This document shows positions 43,876 to 52,583 of a stretch of DNA of 64,000 bases, piece after piece (positions within the stretch are counted from its first letter, which is position 1; each line of letters opens with the position of its first letter). Both the position numbers and the translations under genes were made by a program. This DNA comes from JAAUTT01 sp963846585 (GTDB taxonomy: Bacteria; Bacteroidota; Bacteroidia; Bacteroidales; JAAUTT01), in the NCBI GenBank assembly GCA_963846585.1, contig CAWJWO010000001.1:186001-250000 (forward strand), in the 5' to 3' direction. A model generated the notes under the pieces. The model saw nothing but the letters and a program-made list of their open reading frames with translations. It had not been told where the DNA came from and searched no databases.

Positions 43876-46800
43876 ATGAACAAATTCTTAAGATCAATCA
43901 TAGCGTTTTCTTTAATTAACAAATATTTTATTTTATTTGCCACAGGTATATTAATAATATCAGGAATTATTGTCTTTAAAAATATGCCCATTGAAGCATT
44001 CCCTGATGTTACCAATACTGAAATAGACGTTATTACCCAATGGCCCGGAAGAAGTGCAGAAGAAGTTGAAAAACATATTACAATTCCTATTGAAATAGCT
44101 TTAAATCCTGTTCAAAAAAAAGTAAGCCTTCGCTCCACAAGCATTTTTGGCCTGTCATATATTAAAGTAATATTTGACGATCAGGTAAAGGACCCGGAAG
44201 CAAGGTTACAGGTTATGAGCCTTATAAATAATGCTATCCTTCCTCCGAATATTACTCCTGCGATTCAACCACCAACCGGGCCTACAGGTGAGATATTCCG
44301 GTATACTTTAAGAAGTACTTTTAGAAATGTAAGGGAATTAAAAGGTATCCAGGACTGGGTAATTGACCGTAAGTTAAGAGCTGTTCCCGGAGTGGCTGAT
44401 CTTAACAGCTTTGGAGGCCAAACAAAAACATATGAAATAAAAGTTAACCCTGGTAAACTTACATCATTGGGCCTTACACCTTTAGATGTTTTCACAGCCG
44501 TCCAAAATACAAATATAAACATAGGCGGGGATATGATCTTTGAAAATGACGAAGCCTATGCTGTAAGGGGAATTGGCCTTATTAATGATATAAATGAAAT
44601 TAACAATATTATTATTCAGAATAACGGTGGTGTACCTTTGTTGGTGAAAGACGTGGCAACAGTCGAGATCTCAAACGTACCCAGACTTGGATGGATTACA
44701 AGAGGTGACGCGATAAAAGATTCAACAGGCAAACGTGTTATATCAAAAGAAGATGATGTAGTGGAATGTATAGTTGTCATGCGTAAAGGTGAAAATCCAA
44801 GCCAGGTAGTAGAAGGAGTAAACAAAGAGATTGAAAAGCTCAACAGGGATATTTTGCCGGCCGATACTAAAATTGTCCCTTATTATGATCGTTCTGATCT
44901 TATTTCATATGCTACCAATACAGTATTGCATAATCTTACTGAGGGTATATTACTTGTTATTTTACTTGTATCAATCTTTCTGTTCGACTGGCGAACGACT
45001 TTAATTGTATCGATTATTATTCCCTTGTCCTTGTTATTTGCTTTTATTTGTTTAAGAATCATGGGTATGACTGCTAATTTATTATCTATGGGGGCAGTCG
45101 ATTTCGGGATTATTATTGACGGGGCCGTGGTAATGGTCGAAGGCATTTTTGTTGCATTAAACACTAAAGCCATGGAAGTTGGTATGGTTAGGTTTAATAA
45201 ACTTTCCAAATTAGGCTTATACAAATCAGTGGGGACAAAAATGGGCAAAGCAATATTTTTTTCAAAAATTATTATAATTACCTTGCTGATTCCTATTTTT
45301 TCATTTCAAAAGGTTGAAGGCAAGATGTTCTCACCATTGGCCTTTACACTTGGGTTTGCTTTGTTAGGTGCATTGATTACAACACTGACCCTGGTTCCGG
45401 TATTAATTTCAATGTTACTTAATAAAAATGTAAAGGAAAAAAATAATCCATTCGAACATTTTATGCACAAAATAATTCTAAGTGGATTTATTGTTTCATT
45501 TAAAAATAAAAAGTTCGTATTAATTCTATCGGCAATTATTCTGGTAGTTGGTTTGTTTTCATTTACTTTTTTGGGAACAGAATTTTTGCCTGAATTAAAT
45601 GAAGGAGCTATTTGGTTACGGGTACAATTACCTTATAGCGCTTCCCTTCAAAAAGGGGTAGATGTGTCTGTACAAACAAGGAACATACTTATGAAATTCC
45701 CCCAGGTGAAAACCGTAGTATCCCAAACCGGCAGACCGGATGACGGAACTGACGTGGCAGGGTTTTATAATAACGAATTTGATGTGATTATGTTACCTGA
45801 GTCAAAGTGGAATCCAAAAATATCAAAGGAGGATCTCATTGATCAAATGTCCAGGAAACTTTCCGTTATCCCGGGTGTAAATCTGAATTTTTCCCAACCT
45901 ATTATGGATAATGTTGAGGAGGCGGTATCAGGTGTAAAAGGTTCTATATGTGTTAAAATTTATGGGGATTCATTATCATATATGGAACAAAAACTTAATG
46001 ATATTTATAATGTAATGAAAAATATTCAGGGTATTGAAGATCTTGGTGTAATACACAATATAGGACAACCGGAAATTGATGTAAATCTCGATCAGCAAAA
46101 AATGGCATTATACGGAGTATCAACCGCAAATGCCAATGCAGTTATGGGAATGGCAATTGGAGGAATGGCAGCGTCAACACTTTATGAAGGTATTGAAACT
46201 TACGATATACGGGTACGCTTACCTCTGGAATACAGAAAAACACAGGATGATATCGGTAATTTACTGGTACCTACTATGAACGGTTCTAAAGTGCCTATCA
46301 AAGAAATTGCAGATATAAGCAGGAAAACAGGTGCATGTTTGATTTTCAGGGACGACAATGAAAGGTATGCCGCATTGAAATTTTCCGTTCGGGGTCGAGA
46401 TATGGGCAGTGCCGTTGCTGAAGCTCAAAAAAAGGTAAATTCAAAAGTAATATTAAAAAGAGGGTATCAAATGGCATGGCAGGGTGATTTTGAAAATAAA
46501 GAGCGTGCACAAAAGAGACTCGCACAAGTTGTTCCTATAAGCTTATTGCTTATATTTATATTATTGGGTGGTACTTTTAATAATTTCAGGGATGCAGGGC
46601 TTGTATTTCTTAATGTGCCTTTTGCTCTTGTAGGAGGTATATTAGCCCTTCATATCTCGGGTACTAATTTTAGCATTTCTGCAGGTATTGGCTTTATCGC
46701 CTTATGTGGTATTTGTATACAGAATGGCATCATACTTATTACTATGTTTAAGGAAAATCTCAATAAAATGAAATCGAAATCTGATTCATTATATATTGCA

Positions 46801-47019
46801 ATAAAGTTGGGGGTAAATGATAGAATAAGGCCGGTACTTATGACTGCTTTGATGGCTGCCATAGGATTATTGCCTGCGGCACTATCACACGGGATTGGCT
46901 CAGAAAGTGCCAGGCCATTGGCCAGGGTAGTTATTGGCGGGATCCTGTGTGCAATGATTTTTTCACTTTGGGTTTTCCCACTTGTATTTTATTGGGCATA
47001 CCGGAAATTTGAGAAATAA
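43876..47019 (+). CDS. Heavy-metal efflux RND transporter (CusA/CzcA family)
   Basis: A 1047-residue inner-membrane RND pump with 12 expected transmembrane segments. The heavy-metal-efflux proton-relay signature is intact: D409, D415 and E422 in DFGIIIDGAVVMVEG, with the same spacing as CzcA D402/D408/E415. Other landmarks are EAFPDVTNTEIDVITQWPGRSAEEVEKHITIPIEI and the C-terminal INGIILI-like GICIQNGIILITMF. It exports mono- or divalent metal ions by proton antiport with the TolC-type and adaptor proteins upstream. Which metal cannot be read with certainty. No sensor gene is adjacent. Confidence 0.95.
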   Translation: MNKFLRSIIAFSLINKYFILFATGILIISGIIVFKNMPIEAFPDVTNTEIDVITQWPGRSAEEVEKHITIPIEIALNPVQKKVSLRSTSIFGLSYIKVIFDDQVKDPEARLQVMSLINNAILPPNITPAIQPPTGPTGEIFRYTLRSTFRNVRELKGIQDWVIDRKLRAVPGVADLNSFGGQTKTYEIKVNPGKLTSLGLTPLDVFTAVQNTNINIGGDMIFENDEAYAVRGIGLINDINEINNIIIQNNGGVPLLVKDVATVEISNVPRLGWITRGDAIKDSTGKRVISKEDDVVECIVVMRKGENPSQVVEGVNKEIEKLNRDILPADTKIVPYYDRSDLISYATNTVLHNLTEGILLVILLVSIFLFDWRTTLIVSIIIPLSLLFAFICLRIMGMTANLLSMGAVDFGIIIDGAVVMVEGIFVALNTKAMEVGMVRFNKLSKLGLYKSVGTKMGKAIFFSKIIIITLLIPIFSFQKVEGKMFSPLAFTLGFALLGALITTLTLVPVLISMLLNKNVKEKNNPFEHFMHKIILSGFIVSFKNKKFVLILSAIILVVGLFSFTFLGTEFLPELNEGAIWLRVQLPYSASLQKGVDVSVQTRNILMKFPQVKTVVSQTGRPDDGTDVAGFYNNEFDVIMLPESKWNPKISKEDLIDQMSRKLSVIPGVNLNFSQPIMDNVEEAVSGVKGSICVKIYGDSLSYMEQKLNDIYNVMKNIQGIEDLGVIHNIGQPEIDVNLDQQKMALYGVSTANANAVMGMAIGGMAASTLYEGIETYDIRVRLPLEYRKTQDDIGNLLVPTMNGSKVPIKEIADISRKTGACLIFRDDNERYAALKFSVRGRDMGSAVAEAQKKVNSKVILKRGYQMAWQGDFENKERAQKRLAQVVPISLLLIFILLGGTFNNFRDAGLVFLNVPFALVGGILALHISGTNFSISAGIGFIALCGICIQNGIILITMFKENLNKMKSKSDSLYIAIKLGVNDRIRPVLMTALMAAIGLLPAALSHGIGSESARPLARVVIGGILCAMIFSLWVFPLVFYWAYRKFEK

Positions 47020-47110
47020 TTACGGATTACAAATTACTAATGAAAAATTGGGTTTATATGGTTTATAAACTTTATAAACAAAATTTACTGACAACTAGCA
47101 ACTAACTCAT
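47020..47110. repeat. GGATTACAAATTACTAA, GTTTATA and CAACTA words
   Basis: Starts at the transporter stop: TTACGGATTACAAATTACTA, then GGGTTTATATGGTTTATAAA, then ACTTTATAAAC, then GACAACTAGCAACTAACTC. It lies between two convergent genes. Confidence 0.7.
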
Positions 47111-47134
47111 TTCTGAGAATTGGTTTATTAATAT

Positions 47135-48484
47135 CTACTTCAATGTGACAGGAATCCCCTGATAAAATTCCAATACTTTTACTTTAAGGATATACTCATA
47201 TTTCGATTGCAAAAGTTCAGATGATGCCCGGAAGAAATTATTTTTTGCATCATTGAGCTCAATCAGGCTTGCCGCACCTATATTATATCGCATTTCAATA
47301 AATTTAAAGGCTTCATCATTGGCTTTCATAGCTTCAGAAGTTGATTTATATTTGCTATATGCAGCTTTCGCTTCAAAATATGCCATTTGAATTTCTTTAC
47401 TTAACACCTGTTTAGTTTGGCTTAACTTTATTTTTGATTCATTAACTGCTATTTTTGCATGATTAATATCAGTACGTGAAATTCCTTTGTTAAATATAGG
47501 TATCATTAAACTCAGGCTGGCACTGAAAAACTGATAATTAGTAATTTGATTGTAATATGGATCATATAATGTTTGAGTAAATATTGGGTTGGGAGACAAT
47601 GGATTAGTGGCAAATCTTGAATCATAGGCTAACCTGAAAGTAAGATCGGGGTACAATTCACTATAAGCAATAGCAAGTGAATTTTCAGCACTTTTTATAT
47701 TGTACTGTGCACTGATTATCTGAGGCAATTTGTCAATATTAATTGAATTTACCGAATCTAAACTTATATATGGTTTTTCAATATCCGGTTCCTGAGGTAC
47801 AAAAATATTGAAATTCTCAGCTGAATCGATATTCAGGTATTGTGCAAGCGAGTAAAGTGATAAATTAAATTGATTTTCTGCATTGGTTACTTTAAGATTG
47901 TCGGTCGACCGCTGGGCAATTATATTTAACAGATCAGCATTTGACCCGCTACCTACATCTATCATTTTTTTAATTTTTTCAACCTGCAAATCTGTATTAT
48001 TGAGTTGTTTTTTGGCTACTTCAAGTAATTCCCTGTTACAAAGAACATTTAAATATCCATATGCAACTGTTAATGTAATATCATTGCGTATTTTTTCAAC
48101 TATTTCGCGATTGCTTAATAATTCATTGCTTTTTTTTAGTATTGTATTTTGGTTTTTTAATCCGTCAAAAACTGTAATACTGCTTGATAATCCAATTGAC
48201 CCATAAATATTTTTTAAATTGTCCCAGTTATTTGTAGCAGGATTAAGTGATTGTCCTAAAACAGGTGTTAAATCCAAGCCTGCAATTAAGTCCGGGTACC
48301 TGCTTTTTTTTGATTGATTATAATCCAGTTCTAATTGATCAGTAACTAATTGTTGTGACTGAATATCCAAATTATTATCGAGGGCATATTTTATACATTC
48401 CTCTAAAGTCCATGCATGCTGACCAAAACAGCATTGTATTATTGATATAATTATTAATAATATTATTATTACTTTTTTAACCAT
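47135..48484 (-). CDS. TolC-family outer-membrane protein of the MacAB set
   Basis: A 449-residue TolC family protein with signal peptide (MVKKVIIILLIIISIIQCCFGQ) and two OEP repeats (AWTLEECIKYALDNNLDIQSQQL, DVGSGSNADLLNIIAQRSTDNLKVTNAENQFNLS, YNIGAASLIELNDAKNNFFRASSELLQSKYEYILKVKVLEFYQG). It is a close relative of the orphan TolC at 25490. It is the last gene of a MacAB export set on the same strand, although 656 bp of mobile and repeat DNA now separate it from the permease, so it may need its own promoter. Confidence 0.93.
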   Translation of the reverse strand: MVKKVIIILLIIISIIQCCFGQHAWTLEECIKYALDNNLDIQSQQLVTDQLELDYNQSKKSRYPDLIAGLDLTPVLGQSLNPATNNWDNLKNIYGSIGLSSSITVFDGLKNQNTILKKSNELLSNREIVEKIRNDITLTVAYGYLNVLCNRELLEVAKKQLNNTDLQVEKIKKMIDVGSGSNADLLNIIAQRSTDNLKVTNAENQFNLSLYSLAQYLNIDSAENFNIFVPQEPDIEKPYISLDSVNSINIDKLPQIISAQYNIKSAENSLAIAYSELYPDLTFRLAYDSRFATNPLSPNPIFTQTLYDPYYNQITNYQFFSASLSLMIPIFNKGISRTDINHAKIAVNESKIKLSQTKQVLSKEIQMAYFEAKAAYSKYKSTSEAMKANDEAFKFIEMRYNIGAASLIELNDAKNNFFRASSELLQSKYEYILKVKVLEFYQGIPVTLK

Positions 48485-48493
48485 CTATTTAAA

Positions 48494-48520
48494 ATTAGTT
48501 GTTAGTTGTTAGTTGTTAGT
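48494..48520. repeat. TTAGTTG tandem words
   Basis: Four copies of TTAGTTG directly upstream of the TolC-like gene. It is also the landing site of the 414-bp element, whose duplicated target AGTTACAAT begins at the last copy. Confidence 0.75.
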
Positions 48521-48526
48521 TACAAT

Positions 48527-48940
48527 CAATAGTGTCTCGTTTAATATTTAAAATGTTCTTTGATATATTTGATAATTAATTATTTGTATAGGTTTTTGTT
48601 GCGTGCCGATTTCAATAGTAATCTGCTTTTTTGAGATTTCTCTCTTCCCCTCCACATAACCATAATTGTGGGTCGTCATTCCGACCGAAGGGAGGAATCT
48701 ATTTAGTTTGTTGCTATTCATTTACTTAGTCCGAAATGATATAACTTCATTGTTTAGTTGCAATTGTAGTTAAGGAACTCAAAATTGAATGAACAACCTA
48801 CGAAATTTTACAAATTTTAGTTATCTCATTACTGGATAAAACGACAGTAAGAGAACTACTTACAAATATTAATTACTAAAATTTCAAAGAACCTAATTAT
48901 AAACAATTAACACTCAATCTATTTTAACGAGACACTATTG
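48527..48940. mobile_element. 414-bp non-autonomous transposable element (MITE-like) with 9-bp target duplication
   Basis: Terminal inverted repeats CAATAGTGTCTCGTT (left, 48527-48541) and AACGAGACACTATTG (right, 48926-48940), 15 of 15 bases paired. Flanking direct repeats AGTTACAAT lie at 48518-48526 and 48941-48949, as expected for a 9-bp target duplication. No intact transposase is inside; only a fragmentary ORF in the middle. It also encloses a CATTCCGACCGAAGGGAGG word, possibly a second nested repeat. Confidence 0.75.
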
Positions 48941-49020
48941 AGTTACAATATCAATTCATCATCTATTATGTAACTCGTCAATCTAAGGAGCCAAGAACCA
49001 AGAACCAGAAATAAAAGCTT

Positions 49021-49142
49021 AGTGTCTTATAAAAAATGTCAATTTTGAGGCTTGCGAAATCAAAAAAAGCGGAGTTTACTTTAGTAAATGAGCATTTTTT
49101 TGATGAGCGTAACGAAAAAATTGGCATTTTCTTATAGGCACT
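49021..49142. repeat. Palindromic hairpin element of about 122 bp, copy B
   Basis: Left end AGTGTCTTATAAAAAATG, right end CATTTTCTTATAGGCACT, imperfectly paired. The core GCGGAGTTTACTTTAGTAAA is the reverse complement of copy A's core (43721-43843). It also has GAGGCTTGCGAA and GAGCGTAACGAA words. The right end overlaps the TAG stop of the minus-strand permease gene, so, as in copy A, the element begins exactly at a stop codon. Confidence 0.82.
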
Positions 49143-50358
49143 ATTCATACCTGAGAGATTCTATGGGCTTACAATGTGCAGCCTGTTTTGCAGGATAATA
49201 GCCAAAAAATATACCCACCACTCCTGAGAACAGAAATGCCAAAATTACGATTTCAAATCTTACAACCGTATACAGACTTGTAAATGAATTTAATCCTACT
49301 GAAACGCAAATAGCCAGGAAAATTCCTATTATTCCCCCACATATGCTTAATAATACAGCTTCAAGTAAAAACTGGACTAAAATATCTATAGCTCTCGCCC
49401 CTACAGAAAGCCTTATGCCTATTTCATGAGTACGTTCCGTTACAGATACAAGCATTATGTTCATAATCCCAATACCTCCGACAAGTAAAGAAATGGCAGC
49501 AATAGACCCCAACAACCATGTCATTATTTTTGATGTTTTGGTTACCATTTGAGTAATTTCAGTCTGGTTTTGAATTGTGAAATCATCCTGTTCTTCTGCA
49601 GATAATCTATGCGATGATCTTAAAATCACAGAAAGTTCATTTTTAGCCTGTTCCAGCGATTGAGAGTTAATTGCGCTCGCATTTATCATATCGATATACA
49701 TACCACCTTTTAATCGATATAAAACTGTAGTCCAAGGAGTTATTATAATATCATCCTGATCGTGCCCCATTCCGGCTTGTCCTTTTTTATTAAGTACACC
49801 GATTACTTTAAAAGGAATTGTTCTAATGCGGATAGTTTTACCTATAGGGTTCTCGTCAGAGAAAAGTTTAGTGGCGACAGTTGTTCCTAAAAGAGCTACT
49901 TTCCGGCACATTTTTATATCTTTTTCAGAAAAATAAATTCCATATTTTAATTCCCAGCTGCGTACCACAAAGTAATCGGAGGAAACACCAATAATTTGAG
50001 AATTCCAATTTTTCCCGTTAGCAATAATCTGACCTCCTGATTGAACTATCGGCGTTACTGATTTAATCCATTTAGATTGCTTTCTGATTTTATCTACATC
50101 GTTAATAGTTAGTCTGTTAAAACTTCCAGCCCCTCCTTTAACACCTCCGGTATTACTTGAACCGGGAGAGACAATTAGCAAATTAGTGCCAAGGTCATTG
50201 ATTTCTTTTTCAATCATTTTCTGTGAACCTTGACCTATTGCCGACATAATGATAACAGCGCTTACTCCTATTATTATGCCAAGAACAGTTAGCAAGCTGC
50301 GCATCCTGTTCTTTATTATATTCTTAAAGGCTAATTTATATAGCTTTTTAAATTTCAT
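49141..50358 (-). CDS. MacB-type ABC transporter permease (FtsX family)
   Basis: A 405-residue permease with the MacB/FtsX layout: one N-terminal membrane helix (LTVLGIIIGVSAVIIMSAIGQGSQKMIEKEI), a periplasmic MacB_PCD domain (residues ~45-260), and three C-terminal helices (SIAAISLLVGGIGIMNIMLVSVTERTHEIGIRLSVGARAIDILVQFLLEAVLLSICGG). The ATPase is a separate gene 41 bp upstream, unlike E. coli MacB. It probably uses mechanotransmission to drive export of a peptide, lipoprotein or antibiotic-like substrate from the periplasm. Confidence 0.94.
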   Translation of the reverse strand: MKFKKLYKLAFKNIIKNRMRSLLTVLGIIIGVSAVIIMSAIGQGSQKMIEKEINDLGTNLLIVSPGSSNTGGVKGGAGSFNRLTINDVDKIRKQSKWIKSVTPIVQSGGQIIANGKNWNSQIIGVSSDYFVVRSWELKYGIYFSEKDIKMCRKVALLGTTVATKLFSDENPIGKTIRIRTIPFKVIGVLNKKGQAGMGHDQDDIIITPWTTVLYRLKGGMYIDMINASAINSQSLEQAKNELSVILRSSHRLSAEEQDDFTIQNQTEITQMVTKTSKIMTWLLGSIAAISLLVGGIGIMNIMLVSVTERTHEIGIRLSVGARAIDILVQFLLEAVLLSICGGIIGIFLAICVSVGLNSFTSLYTVVRFEIVILAFLFSGVVGIFFGYYPAKQAAHCKPIESLRYE

Positions 50359-50399
50359 TTTAAATTATATCTGACACCCGGTTATAATTTATGCATTTT

Positions 50400-51101
50400 T
50401 TAACATCTTCTGTTAATAATCACTTCATCTCTGATCAAACATCCATCCTTTAATTCGATTAACCGTTTGGTATATTCTGAAAGTTTCAGCTCATGAGTTA
50501 CCATTATAATAGTAATCCCGTTATCATTAAGTCTTTGTAGGATAAGCATTAATTCTTCAGATGTATGGCTGTCCAAATTACCGGTTGGTTCATCAGCAAG
50601 TATCATTGAAGGATTGTTGACCAAAGCACGGGCAATTGCAACTCTTTGTTGTTCCCCGCCCGATAATTGCTGTGGCATATGATCGATCCTGTCTGCCAAT
50701 CCAACCATGTTTAAAGCATTTATAATTGCATTATGTTTATTGGAAATTCTTCCCTTACGGTCGTATATCAATGGTAATTCAACATTATCGTAAGCACTGG
50801 TACGAGGTAAAAGATTAAATCCCTGAAAAATGAAGCCTATTTTCTCATTCCTTACATCAGCATACCCGTTCTCACTAAGATTGTTTACACGTTTGCCATC
50901 AAGATAATATTCCCCTGATGTGGCCTCATCCAGACAACCTAATAAGTTCAAAAGCGTTGATTTTCCTGACCCTGACGGACCCATTACAGTTAAGAATTCC
51001 CCATCATTAACAGTAATGTTAATGTCGGAGAGTGCATTGACAAAAAATTCTCCCATATTATATTTTTTGGTCAAATTTCTTGTTTCAATTACAACGGACA
51101 T
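50400..51101 (-). CDS. ABC transporter ATP-binding protein of the MacB type
   Basis: A 233-residue LolD/MacB-type ATPase. Walker A is MGPSGSGKSTLLNLLG, the signature is LSGGEQQRVAIARAL, and Walker B with the D-loop is MILADEPTGNLDS; the H-loop is IIMVTHEL. It powers the permease encoded 41 bp downstream. The start codon is preceded by repeat words of the CACTAAGCACTA type (51109-51136), in the same orientation as upstream of murF and of the Nif3 gene. Confidence 0.95.
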   Translation of the reverse strand: MSVVIETRNLTKKYNMGEFFVNALSDINITVNDGEFLTVMGPSGSGKSTLLNLLGCLDEATSGEYYLDGKRVNNLSENGYADVRNEKIGFIFQGFNLLPRTSAYDNVELPLIYDRKGRISNKHNAIINALNMVGLADRIDHMPQQLSGGEQQRVAIARALVNNPSMILADEPTGNLDSHTSEELMLILQRLNDNGITIIMVTHELKLSEYTKRLIELKDGCLIRDEVIINRRC

Positions 51102-51108
51102 GATAAAT

Positions 51109-51265
51109 AGTGCTTAGTGATTAGTGCTTAGTTGTTAGTTGCCGGATATGAGTGATGAAGTGATGAGGTGATGAAGCAATTTTTAATTAGTAATTTGTCA
51201 ACCTTTCACGTCCATTTTCTATCTTTCTTTTTTATCTTCTGTTTTCTGTTTTCTGTCATACGACT
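51109..51265. repeat. Multi-word repeat block between MacA-like and ATPase genes
   Basis: AGTGCTTAGTGATTAGTGCT, TTAGTTG, GTGATGAAGTGATGAGGTGA, TTTCACGTCC, then TCTTCTGTTTTCTGTTTTCT and ACGACTTACGAC. It fills a gap inside what should be an operon. The same vocabulary as at 13719-13928, on the other strand. Confidence 0.75.
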
Positions 51266-51279
51266 TACGACTAATTCGA

Positions 51280-52533
51280 TTACATTCCTCCTTGTGGTGG
51301 CGGTGGCCCACTGTTATTTTGCTGGTTATTAAATATTTGCGTTTTATTTGAAGAATCATTTTGTTTTGTACCGGAAGTTTCTGCTATGCCACATATTATT
51401 TGCATTCCATTTTTAAGATTTTTGCTATGGACAATCTCAATATTCTTATCATCTGCCTCACCGGTTTCAATAGTTTCCATGGCAAGGTCACCATTTTGGC
51501 CCAAATACCACAGGTGTGCTATATGATCTGAATTTGTAATATTTTCAGATTCTCCGGCAGAAGAATAAGAGCCTTGTTGTTTGTTTCTTATCATCAACCT
51601 CTGATACTTTTCAACCATATCTTTTGGAGGAATAAAATTCAAGCTATTCTTAGAGACCATCAGAATATTCTTTTTCTGATTTATAATAAAATTAACTGTT
51701 GCTGTCATTCCCGGAAGCAATAGTCCCCGTTTATTACTTGTATATATCACAACAATATAGTTTACAATATTTTGAACCACATTTGGACGCAGCCTTATTT
51801 GGCTGACTTCACCCGTAAAAACACTATCCGGATAAGCAGTAACGGAAAATTCAATATTTTGGCCTTTATAAATATAACTTATATCGCTTTCATCTACTGT
51901 GGCATGTATTTCCATTTTTGACAGATCTTCTGCAATAACAAACAAGGTGGGGGTATTAAAATTTGCAGCTACAGTTTGTCCGGTTTCTACGTTTTTCTCA
52001 ATTATTGTTCCGCTGATTGGTGATACTATACTTGAATATCCAAGGTTTATACCTGCTTTTTTAAGTTCTGCCTGAGCAGATAGGTATGAGGAACTATCGA
52101 TAGTATAAACAGACTGAGCTTTATAATAATCAATTTTAGATAAAAAGCCTGATTCATATAATTGTTTTTTTTGCAGATAATCAGTTTTAGAAAATTCATA
52201 TTTCTCTTTTGAATTGACTAATATCGCCTGTGCTTCTTCATAATTAGCCTGCAAAAGCTGTTTATCCAATTCTGCGAGTAATTGCCCTTTTTCTACCACT
52301 TGATTATAATCGACATATATTTTCTTAAATGTTCCTGAAATTTGAGTCCCAACTTCGACTTTACTTTTTGGATAAAGTATGCCGGTACTTGTAATTGTAT
52401 TTTTAATATCTCCGGTTTCAATAACAGTAAACTGGAAAATGTTATTTCTATGGATGTATTTTAAAATGCTTAAAATGGTAAAACAAACTATCAGGATTAA
52501 TAGTCCAATTCCAAAAATATAACTTTTCTTCAT
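51280..52533 (-). CDS. MacA-type periplasmic adaptor (HlyD family)
   Basis: A 417-residue adaptor from the ATG at 52533, which begins MKKSYIFGIGLLILIVCFTIL, a single membrane helix. The frame is open upstream to 52608 but that would overlap the previous gene. The lipoyl and hairpin parts are NTITSTGILYPKSKVEVGTQISGTFKKIYVDYNQVVEKGQLLAELD, SKEKYEFSKTDYLQKKQLYESGFLSKIDYYKAQ and GYSSIVSPISGTIIEKNVETGQTVAANFNTPTLFVIAED. The C terminus is a Gln/Asn/Pro-rich tail (NNQQNNSGPPPPQGGM). It links the MacB-type ABC pump to the TolC channel. Confidence 0.92.
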   Translation of the reverse strand: MKKSYIFGIGLLILIVCFTILSILKYIHRNNIFQFTVIETGDIKNTITSTGILYPKSKVEVGTQISGTFKKIYVDYNQVVEKGQLLAELDKQLLQANYEEAQAILVNSKEKYEFSKTDYLQKKQLYESGFLSKIDYYKAQSVYTIDSSSYLSAQAELKKAGINLGYSSIVSPISGTIIEKNVETGQTVAANFNTPTLFVIAEDLSKMEIHATVDESDISYIYKGQNIEFSVTAYPDSVFTGEVSQIRLRPNVVQNIVNYIVVIYTSNKRGLLLPGMTATVNFIINQKKNILMVSKNSLNFIPPKDMVEKYQRLMIRNKQQGSYSSAGESENITNSDHIAHLWYLGQNGDLAMETIETGEADDKNIEIVHSKNLKNGMQIICGIAETSGTKQNDSSNKTQIFNNQQNNSGPPPPQGGM

Positions 52534-52583
52534 TTTATATTTCTTTTGAATGACATGAACAACAAAACTTTGCCGGCAGATGC

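Larger units (their letters stand above)
48485..49140. other. 656-bp gene-free gap carrying two palindromic elements
   Basis: In order: TTAGTTG word array, a 414-bp element with inverted ends and 9-bp flanking direct repeats, CCAAGAACCAAGAACC words, and the hairpin copy B that abuts the MacB permease stop. No gene is visible. Confidence 0.8.

Noticed and set aside
41315..46862. Minus-strand ORFs within the RND efflux operon
   Set aside because: They are shadows of strongly conserved efflux proteins.
48541..48920. Transposase gene inside the 414-bp element
   Set aside because: Only short broken frames exist; no DDE or other transposase motif could be found.
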